Source: Pleurodeles waltl
Taxonomy: Eukaryota > Chordata > Amphibia > Caudata > Salamandridae
Direction: 5' to 3'
Assembly: GCF_031143425.1 (NCBI RefSeq)
Contig: NC_090446.1
Location: forward strand, 1,023,205,066 to 1,023,269,065
Length of the DNA stretch: 64,000 nt
The position numbers and the translations under genes are program-made. Shown piece by piece: positions 55,394 to 64,000 of the stretch (positions are counted from its first letter, which is position 1; the number at the start of each line of letters is the position of its first letter). Under the pieces are notes generated by a model. It was not told the DNA's origin and did no database searches. It saw only the letters and a program-made list of their open reading frames with translations.

Positions 55394-58296
55394 TGTAGGA
55401 AGGTAGCCTCTTTATAGCCTTGTTACCCCCACTTTTGGCCTGTTTGTGAGTATATGTCAGGGTTTTTTTACTGTCTCACAGGGATCCTGCTAGCCAGGAC
55501 CCCAGTGCTCATAGTTTGTGACCTATATGTGTTCCCTGTGTGGTGTCTAACTGGGTCACTGAGGCTCTGCTAACCAGAACCTCAGTGCTTATGCTCTCTC
55601 TCTGCTTTTAAAATGGTCACTGCAGGCTAGTGACCATTTTCACCAATTCTGATTGGTACACTGGACCACCCTTATAATTCCTTAGTATATGGTACCTAGG
55701 TACCCAGGGTATTGGGATTCTAGGAGATCCCTATGGGCTGCAGCATTTCTTTTGCCACCCATTGGGAGCTCAGACAATTCTTACACAGGACTGCCACTGC
55801 AGCCTGAGTGAAATAACGTCCACGTTATTTCACAGCCATTTTACACTGCACTTATGTAACTTATAAGTCACCTATATGTCTAACCCTCACTTGGTGAAGG
55901 TTAGGTGCAAAGTTACCAAGTGTGAGGGCAATTTCCCCGGACTTTGTGAGTGCGGGGACACCATTACACGTGTGCACTACATATAGGTCAATACCTATAT
56001 GTAGCTTCACAATGGTAACTCCAAACATGGCCGTGTAACATGTCTAAGATCATGGAATTGTCCCCCCATGCCAAATCTGGTATTGGGGTGCCAATCCCAT
56101 GCATCCCCAGGGCTCCAGCATGGACCCTGGGTACTGCCAAACTAGCTCTCTGGGGTTTTCACTGCAGCTACCGCTGCTGCCAACCCTCAGACAGGTTTCT
56201 GCCCTCCTGGGGCCGGGGCAGCCCAGTCCCAGGAAGGCAGAACAAAGGATTTCCTCTGAGAGAGGGTGTTACACCCTCTCCCTTTGGATATAGGTGTTAA
56301 GGGCCTGAGAGGAGTAGCCTCTCCTGGCCTCTGGGAATGCTTTGAAGGGCACAGATGGTGCCCTCCTTGCATAAACCAGCCTACACCAGTTCAGGGATCC
56401 CCTAGCCTCTGCTCAGGTGCAAAACTGGACAAAGGAAAGGGGAGTGACCACCCCCCTGTCCATCACCACCCCAGGGGTGGTGCCCAGAGCTCCTCCAGTG
56501 TGTCCCAGACCTCTACCATCTTGAATGCAGAGGTGTGAGGGCAGAATGGAGGCCTCTGAGTGGCCAGTGCCAGTAGGTGATGTCAGAGACCCCTCCTGAT
56601 AGGTTCTTACCTGGTTAGGTAGCCAATCCTCCTCTGAGGGCTGTTTAGGGTCTCTCCTGTGGGTTTCTCTTCAGATATCGAATGCAAGAGCTCACCAGAG
56701 TTCCTCTGCATCTCTCTCTTGAACTTCTTTCAAGGATCGACTGCTGACTGCTCCAGGACGCCTGCACAGCCGCAACAAAGTAGCAAGACAACTACAAGCA
56801 ACATTGTAGCGCCTAATCCTGCCGGCTTTCTCAACTGTTTCCTGGTGGAGCATGCTCTGAGGGCTGCCTTCCTTCACCCTGCACTGGAAGCCAAGAAGAA
56901 ATCTCCTGTGGGTCAATGGAATCTTCCCCCTGCTAACGCAGACACCAAACATCTGCTTCACCGGTCCTCTGGGTCCCCTCTCTTCTCAACGAGCGTGGTC
57001 CCTGGAACACAGGAGCTGGATCCAAGTGGCCCCCACAGTCCATTGGTCCTTCTGTCCAAATTTGGTGGAGGTAAGTCCTTCCCTCCCCACGCCAGACAGT
57101 AATCCTGTGTACTGAGTGAACTGCAGCTGCTAGGGCTTCTGTGCACTGTTGCAAGGAATCCTTTGTGCACAGCATAGCCCTAATCCCCACCAATCCGTCC
57201 TGCATTGCTCAGCTCGCTGAGTTGACTACCGGCTTCGTGGGACCCTCTTTTGTAGTGTTGAGATGACCGCCGTGCTCAGATTTCCTGAACGCCTGCTTCT
57301 GCGTGGGCTCTCTGTGCTGCTGAGTGCCCCCCTGTCTCCTCCTCCAAGGGGTAACCTCCTGGTCCTTCCTGGGCCCAGGCAGCACCCATTTTCTTCAGCC
57401 ACAACTCTTGCAGCTAGCAAGGCTTGTTTGCGGTCTTTCTGCGTGGAAACAACTCTGCATCCTCCAGCACGCTGTTGGACATCTTCTGTGCAAAGGTGAA
57501 GTTCCTGGCACCTTCCGTTGTTGCAGAATCGTCAGCTTCTCCTCCACCCAGAGGCAGCCCTTTTTCACCTTCATCTGGGGTTTAGTGGGCTCCTGCCCTC
57601 CACCCCCTCGGACACTTGCGTGACACTTGGACTTGGTCCCCTTCCTTTACAGGTCCTCAGGTCCAGGAATCCGTCTTCAGTGCTTTGTAATCAGTTGTTG
57701 TCTTTGCAGAATCCCCTATCACAACTTTACTGTGTTTCTGGGGTAGTAGGGTAACTTTACTCCTACTTTTCAGGGTCTTGGGGTGGTGTATCTTGGACAC
57801 CCTTATTGTTTTCTTACACTCCCAGCGACCCTCTACACACTACACCAGGCCTGGGGTCCCTAAGTGGTTGGCATTCCACTTTCTTAGTATATTGTTTGTG
57901 TTGCCCCTAGGCCTATTGCATCCTATTATATTCTACAGTGTTTGCACTACTTTTCTAACTGTTTACTTACCTGATTTTGGTTTGTGTGTATATTTTGTGT
58001 ATTTTACTTACCTCCTATGGGAGTATGTCCTCTGAGATATTTTTGGCACATTCTCACTAAAATAAAGTACCTTTATTTTTGAGTATTTGGAATCTTATGA
58101 TATAGTGCTATATGATATAAGTGCCATAGTAGGAGCTTTGCATGTCTCCTAGTTCTGCCTAAGCTGCTCTGTTATAGCTACCTTTATCAGCCTAAACTGC
58201 TAGAACACTACTTATCTACTAATAAGGGATAACCAGACCTGGTACAAGGTGTAAGTACCATCAGTTACCCACTATAAGCCAGGCCAGCCTCCTACA
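55394..58296 (+). mobile_element. solo LTR of family B, with target duplication
   Basis: The 2903-bp unit runs from TGTAGGAAGG to CCTCCTACA (inverted TGTAGG/CCTACA ends). It is flanked by GTAAG at 55389-55393 and 58297-58301. There is no internal coding region. A polyadenylation-type AATAAA lies near 58060. A second, truncated copy lies at 60366-62178. Open frames inside it (for example 56659-57102) have no domain and are not called. The retroelement superfamily cannot be told from the LTR alone; 5-bp duplications fit Gypsy/ERV types. Confidence 0.9.
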
Positions 58297-60365
58297 GTAA
58301 GTCGCACACAATCCGAATTATCCTATGCCCACCCTCTGGTAGCTTTGCACTGAGCAGTCAGGCTTAACTTAGAAGGCAATATGTAAAGTATTTATGCAAT
58401 AAATAAAGCAGCAACACAGTATAGCACCACAAAAATACACCACGCAGTGTTGAGAAAAATACATAATAGTTAAATGCAGGTCAAAACGATCAAGATTTGA
58501 TAAGTACAAGGTAAACTATCACTTCAGAGAATGAAAAAAGAGTCTTTAGTCTTGAAAAAGCAACAAGTTTGCGTTCAAATTCTCCGTAAGGGACCACAGA
58601 GGAGGAGATGTGTGGAAAATGAGGAGGTGTGTGTTGGTTCCTCCTGGCGCACACAGACGATGCGTAGATAATTTTCCACACAGGGAAAGCTGTGCGTCTA
58701 TTTCCGGCGTGCTGACTTGGATCCTCTTTGGGTTGCCGGGTTTTCGGACACCCCGGGGACGATGCAGAGAAATCCTGGGTGTGCAAGACGAAGTCACAGG
58801 AGCTGCGTTGATCCGGTGGGTGATGCGTGGAAATGTCTGTTGCACAGCAGGCGCTGCGTCGATTCTTCTTGCAGGAAGTTGGGCTGCATTGTTCCGGCTC
58901 AGCATTGCGTCGATCCAATGGGATGTAAGTCGAAGTTCTGGTCGCAACATGGCGCTGCGTTGATCTCCTCTCCAGGAGCCAGGCTGCATCGTTCTAGTTC
59001 ATCGTGCGGTGATTTTCTCACCACGATGCAGGCTGTGCATCGTTTCTGCCAGGCTTTGCGTTGAATTTTCGCTGCACAAGGAGTTCTTTGCAGGATGAAG
59101 TCTCTTTGGTCCTGAGACTTCAAGGAACAGGAGGCAAGCTCTATCCAAGCCCTTGGAGAGCACTTCTCAGCAGAGCCAGAGGGTGGCCAGGCAGCAGGTC
59201 AACAGCAGGGCAGCAGTCCTTTGCAGAAATGCAGTCAGGTGAGTCCTTTGGGCAGCCAGGCAGTTCCTCTTGGCAGGTTGCAGATTCTGGTTCAGAGTTT
59301 CTTCACCAGTGGTATCTTGTCCAAAAGTGTCTGAGTTGGTAGGGTCAGAGGCCCTGTTTAAATACCCAAATGTGCCTTTGATGTGGGTGAGACTTTAAAG
59401 AGTGGCTTAGAAGTGCACCAGGTCCCCTTTCAGTTCCATCCTGTCTGCAACGGTCCCAGTAGTGGGTTTGGCAGTCCGTTGTGTGAGGGCAGGCCACTTT
59501 CAAATGTAAGTTTCAGGCCCTCCACCGTCCCAGGCCAGGAAGACCCATTCATTATGCAGATGTGTGCAGGTGTGAATGAGCATCCTGTGTTTGGGGTTGT
59601 CTGAGTGAAATGCCCAAGGGAGCTGTCAAGTAACCTAGCCAGATGTGGATTGTAAGGCACAGAAAGATTTAAGTGCAGGTTAAATGCTCACTTTCCAAAA
59701 GTGGCATTTCTAAAATAGTAATATTAAATTAAACTTTACCAGTCAGCAGGATTATGTATTACCATTCTGGCCATACTACATATAACCTTGTTACTCCATT
59801 CAGATCAGGATCTACCACTCAAACAGTATATGTGGGTAGTCCTAGTGGTAGCCTATGAAAGGAGCAGGCCTCACAGCTGTGTAAAAATGAATTTAGGAGT
59901 TTTACACTACCAGGACATATAAACTGCACAGGTGCATGTCCTGCCTTTTATTTACATAGCACCCTGCCCTAGGGGTTACCTAGGGCCTACCTTAGGGGTG
60001 ACTTATATGTAGAAAAAGGGGAGTTTAAGGTTTTGCAAGTACTTTTAAATGGCAAGTAGAAGTGGCAGTGAAACTGCACACACAGGCCTTGCAATGGCAG
60101 GCCTGAGGCATGGTTAAGGGGCTACTTAGGTGGGTGGCACAAGCGGTGCTGAAGGCCCACTAGTAGCATTTAATCCACAGGCCTTGGGCACATGTAGTGC
60201 ACTTTACTGGGCACTTACAAGTATATTAAATAAGCCAATTGGGTATTACCATTGTCACCATATTTTAAGGGAGAGAGCATATGCACTGTAGCACTGGTTA
60301 GCAGTGGTAAAGTGCGCAGAGTCCTAAAACAACAAAAACAGTGTCCATAAAGTGGAGGGAGGCAG
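58297..60365 (-). mobile_element. family A LTR, main segment of the split copy
   Basis: It starts GTAAGTCGCACACAATCCGAATTATCC and reads as the reverse complement of the 14016 LTR, through CTCTGGTAGCTTTGCACTGAGCAGTCAGGCTTAA (58333) to AGTGGAGGGAGGCAGA (60352-60367). The last 60 or so bases of the LTR (its TGTTAG end) are missing, because the sequence changes there to a family B fragment. Together with 54665-54739 it forms the upstream LTR of the Gypsy element. Confidence 0.8.
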
Positions 60366-62178
60366 ATCAAGCCCAGGAAGGCAGAACAAAGGATTTCCTT
60401 TGAGAGAGGGATGTTATACCCTCTCTCCTTGGAAATAGGTGCTACTGGCATGGGAGGGGTAGCCTCCCAAAGCCTCTGAGAATGCTTTGAAGGGCACAGA
60501 AGGTGCCCTCCTTGCATAATCCAGTCTACACCGGTTCAGGGACCCCGAGTCCCTGCTCTGGTGCAAAACTGGACAAAGGAAAGGGGAGTGACCACTTCCC
60601 TGCCCATCACCACCCCAGGAGTAGTGCTCAGAGCTCCTCCAGAGGGTCCTTGGATTTTGCCATCTTGGATTCGAAGGTGGTAGGTAACTCTGGGAGCATC
60701 TGAGTGGCCAGTGCCAGCAGGTAACGTCAGAGCCCTCCCCTGAAAGGTGCTTACCCATGTGACCAATCCCCCTCTCAGGGCTATTTAGGGTCTCTCCTTT
60801 GGGTGTTTCCTCAGATTCAGATTGCAAGACTCCAACAGGAATCCTCTGCGTCCTTTACTTCACCTTCTTACCAAAGAAACTGCATCTGGACCCTCCAGGA
60901 ACTCTGCAGATGCAACAAAGAAGCAAAAACGACTTCTGCAACATTGTATCTTCAGCTCCTGCCTGCAACTGTCTTCCGGTTGTGCATCCCCAGAGGACAG
61001 CCAGTCTTCAACCTGCAACAAAAGAATGAAGCAATCTCCCTTGAAGTGAAGGAGTCACTTCCCTGCTTCAGCAGGCACCCCTCTGCAGCGACGACCGATG
61101 GCTTGGGTCCCCTCTTCTGAAGAAGTGCGTGGATCCAGCAACACGAGTGGTGGACTGAAGTGGTCCCGATGGTCCTGAAGTCCAACTGTCCAACTTTGGT
61201 GGAGGTAAGAGCTTGCCTCCCCACGCAAGACAGTACCACTGTGCACCGCATAGTTTACAGTTGCCAAGGCTTGCTGGCATCCTTCCACAAAGTTATTTAT
61301 GCACCGTGCAGCTCTGGCCCCCAGCACTCCTTCCTGCGACGCACAGCCTCCTGTGTGGTTCTCCGGCAGCGTGGGATCCCTTTGTGTAGTGTTGCGTGGG
61401 CCTCCTTTTGCACCTTCTTTGTCCTCGTGCTGTAGGACTCCTGTGCACGCTGCCTGGTCTTCTGAGGCCTCGCTGAGTTTCTGAGAGCCCCCTCTGCCTC
61501 CCCTTCCTGAGTAGAGGCCACTGGGTCCCTCCTGGTCCCGGGGAGCTCCATTTTCCGCTAACCGCAAGCTTTGCGTGGCCAAGGCTTGTTAGTGGAATCT
61601 GGCGATGCAAACCAGACTGCAATCATCCTTCCTGTGTGGGACATCATCTGCACCGCTCAGGAACCCGCATCCTTCTTCTTGGGTGCATTTGTGACTGTTC
61701 TTCTTCACCGGTGGTTCATTTATTTTTTTGCACCTTCATCACGGTTAGCAGGGGCTCCTGTTCTCCCTGCACTCTTCTGTGATTCTTGGACTTGGTCCCC
61801 TTCTTTCACAAGTCTTCAGGTCCAGGAATCCATTGTTGGTGTCTTGCAGTCTCTTTTGGTTCTTGCATAATCTTCTTTCTCGTTTTCTTGTGTGTTCTAG
61901 GAAAGTTACTGTATTTTACTCTTGCTTTCCTGGGCTCTGGGGTGGGTTCTATTACTTACTTTTGGTGTTTTCTAATAGTCTAAGCGCTCCGCTACACACT
62001 ACACTTGCCTAGGTGGGAAACAGACATTCGCATTCCACTTTCTTAGTATATGGTTTGTGTTCCCCCAGGCCCACGTCTAACTATTGTGATACTATTTGCA
62101 CTGTTTTCTAAATGTTTTTACAGCTATTTCTACATACTCGTGTATATAATTTGTGTATTACTTACCTCCTAAGGGAAT
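60366..62178 (+). mobile_element. family B LTR, truncated second copy
   Basis: CCCAGGAAGGCAGAACAAAGGATTTCC at 60374 matches 56229 of the complete copy. The match continues through CATCACCACCCCAGG (60605), TTGGTGGAGGTAAG (61195) and CTTACCTCCTAAGGGAATAT (62161-62180). About 830 bp of the 5' part and 260 bp of the 3' part are absent. The 3' break coincides with the start of a hairpin repeat. Confidence 0.82.
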
Positions 62179-62376
62179 ATAGGGCCAGATGTAGAAAGCT
62201 GTTTGCATGGTGCAAACTCTGAAAATTGCAGTTTGGCACATGCAAAAAGCCTTTTGCGATGCACATTCACAATTTGCGAATCGGTACCGACTCGCAAATT
62301 GTGAATGCGACTCGCAAATAGGAAGGGGTGTTCCCTTCCTATTTGCGAATCGCATCGCAGTGCTAAATTGCTTTGT
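62179..62376. mobile_element. Harbinger-type MITE-like hairpin sequence
   Basis: It begins AGGGCCAGATGTAGAAAG, which resembles the terminal GGGCCAGATGTA of PIF/Harbinger-type MITEs as I remember them. Two hairpins follow back to back. The first is 62265-62306 (ATTCACAATTTGCGA against TCGCAAATTGTGAAT). The second is 62307-62353 (GCGACTCGCAAATAGGAAGGG against CCCTTCCTATTTGCGAATCGC). The right end is not found, so it is probably truncated. Confidence 0.6.
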
Positions 62377-64000
62377 GACCGCGAATGCTATGTCTTTTCA
62401 CACCCAGCTATCAGGGTATGCATGCTTCCCACCCTCTTTGTGGCTGAGGATGCAGTACCCACAGACCCCATGGGTCAGGCAGCCCGACGTCAGACCAGTC
62501 CACTACCACTCTGGCAGCCACAGTCTCCAAACCCCTTTAGTTTGCCCTCTTACCATCATGGGCACCCAGCGGGAAGCATGAAACGCCATCACCTGTCCCA
62601 CTGGAGATCTGTAACATCACGCCCAATGGGTTCTTCAGATTGTCTTAAGGGGCTACTCCCTCCCCTTTGTGACTAACCTTCCACCCAGGCCATCCACTTG
62701 CGACAGGCCAACTAAAGACCATCCCACTTTACTCCACCAGGAACCAATGGCTCTCTTGGCCAAGACAGCCCTAGAGAGGATGCAGATGCCAGAAGTAGGT
62801 CATGGTTGCTTTTCCCGCTACTTTCTTGTGCCCAAGAAGGATGGAGATCTACATCCCATCCACACCTGTGCCCTCTCAATTTCTTTCTCCTGAAGGACAA
62901 GTTAAAAATACTCACACTCGCTCAAGTTCTGTCTGCCTTGGACTGGAAGGTAGCGTTGGACTTTCAGGACTCATACGTCCACATTCCTGCCCTGCCTGCC
63001 CACAGACGTTACCTGCTGGTCACAGTAGGCCATGAACACTTTTTTGCCATGCTCCCTTTTTGCCTTACCAGCGCACCTCGGGTGTTCACCACGGTGATGG
63101 CAGTGGTTGCAGCTCATTTGCGGTGATGAGGGGTTCCAGTCTTTCCCTATTGTGATGACCAGTATGATGAATGCGGGCTCGTCCCAGGCTGCTGTCTCCC
63201 ACCTCCAAACTACGGTGGACCTTCTGCACTCACTGGGGAGTCACACCTATTGTTACATTCCCGTCCTGCCTGCCAATAGGCATTACCTGCACTTTACGGT
63301 CGGCCAAGACCACTTTCAATTTGCCATTCTTCCCTTTGATCTTACCATTGCCCCTCGGTGGTTATCAAAGAAATGATTGTTGCTGCTCATCTTCAGAGGT
63401 CAGGGGTACCAGTCTTCATCTACCTTAATGATTTACTGTTGAAGGCAAAATCCAGACATCACATCAACCTTCTGGAGCTGAAAGCGATCTGGCTGGCATT
63501 GAAAGCCTTTTTACCTTCAATAAGGGGAAGGCTAGTGCAGGTGCGTAAGGTGGCGGGCGATCGTGTAATAATCTGTCCATGAATTCCACAGCATCATCAT
63601 CATGTGGTACTTCAACAAACGGAGTGGGAGGGGACGTGGACCCTTTATTAGGACGTCCGGTGCCTGTCCCTGGTGGTTCAACACCTGACAGGCTCTCTGA
63701 ACACCAGAGTGAACCAACTCATCCAAAGATGCCTAGCACATCATGAATGGAGCCTCCTTCCAGAGGTGGTGCAAGGTCTCTTTCAGCAGTATGGAGAGCC
63801 TTTGTTAGATAATTTCCCACTGCAGAGAGCATGCAATGTCAGCAGTTTTGCGCACTGGAGTTTCCAAAGCGGCTCTTGATTGGAGACATTTTTTGTTTTG
63901 CGTGGCGGTCAGGACCCATTCCACCCATTCCACTCCTACTCAGAGTTCTCTAAAAGATCAAGAATGATCAGACCCAGGTCATCCTTGTGAATCCAGACTG
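62377..64000 (+). mobile_element. DIRS-type retrotransposon (family 1), runs off the window
   Basis: RT and RNase H sequence of the same family as the 17.5-kb copy is present. Examples are RYFLVPKKDGDLHPI (62815-62860), HIPALPAHRRYLLVTVGHEH (near 62980-63040), LTSAPRVFTTVMAVVAAHL and HINLLELKAIWLALKAFLPS (63454-63513). The segment 63650-63890 matches 20990-21180 of the other copy (ATGAATGG..TCCAGAGGTGGTGCAAG). The RT palm region appears twice (62970-63240 and 63240-63440). Frameshifts are frequent. The recombinase would lie beyond 64000. Only traces of gag precede it. Confidence 0.8.

Noticed and set aside
56040..57760. Plus-strand open frames inside LTR family B as genes
   Set aside because: They lack domains and conserved starts and lie wholly inside an LTR with defined ends.
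58546..59123. Open frames on both strands within the family A LTR
   Set aside because: Both strands are open in the same CG-containing stretch. The region is LTR sequence repeated elsewhere in the window without keeping the frames.
36946..64000. Further ABCA5-like exons (H-loop region)
   Set aside because: No sequence coding for a THYMEEAEAVCDR-type segment with splice sites was seen by eye; the next exon probably lies beyond the window.

Overview
The window is vertebrate nuclear DNA, almost certainly intronic sequence of a giant-genome animal. My best guess is a salamander or newt. That rests on an ABCA5-like gene with introns of 11 kb and more, crowded by DIRS elements, long Ty3/Gypsy LTRs, L2-type LINEs and hairpin-rich non-autonomous DNA elements. 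The species is inference. No bacterial, phage, plasmid or CRISPR content was seen.

Host gene: three plus-strand exons (25229-25398, 36693-36768, 36851-36945) have good splice sites and matching phases. They encode part of the second nucleotide-binding domain of an ABCA-family transporter, best matching ABCA5: Q-loop region, degenerate signature and Walker B. The Walker A exon should lie upstream of the window and the remaining 3' exons downstream. Everything else is intron or mobile DNA.

Layout: 0.7-2 kb, a SINE-like fragment and a 29-bp minisatellite. 3.3-5.6 kb, a gutted DIRS element (+). 5.8-11 kb, a DIRS element (-) with inverted termini and an internal complementary region. 14-16 kb, a solo LTR of family A with a 5-bp target duplication. 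16.2-16.6 kb, a GC-rich hairpin element. 17.5-22.9 kb, a decayed DIRS element (+). 22.9-23.6 kb, a dimeric/inverted repeat. 24.9-25.2 kb, an exact 123-bp tandem duplication next to the first ABCA5 exon. 26.4-28.4 kb, family A LTR (-). 28.4-30.7 kb, a DIRS remnant (-) split by a five-hairpin element. 31.4-34.1 kb, an internally deleted L2-type LINE. 37.4-39.2 kb, a younger 5'-truncated L2 copy broken by only two stop codons. 40-44.5 kb, two more family A LTRs. 46.4-48.7 kb, an old Gypsy-type pol remnant followed by an env-like stretch. 48.7-49.2 kb, an L2 fragment.

The most intricate region is 49.2-62.2 kb. A minus-strand Ty3/Gypsy element reads gag, protease, integrase, reverse transcriptase, an order like Ty1/copia and like the known Gmr1-like group. 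It carries a Tc1-like DD37E transposon (TA target sites, IR/DR-type ends) whose transposase has a single stop codon. Its LTR links it to the family A solo LTRs, and that LTR is interrupted by a LINE fragment and by a complete 2.9-kb LTR of a second family (B, TGTAGG...CCTACA, GTAAG target duplication). A second B fragment, a Harbinger-like hairpin sequence and another DIRS copy with a partly duplicated RT region close the window.

No complete intact mobile-element gene was found. All retroelement genes carry stops, frameshifts or deletions.
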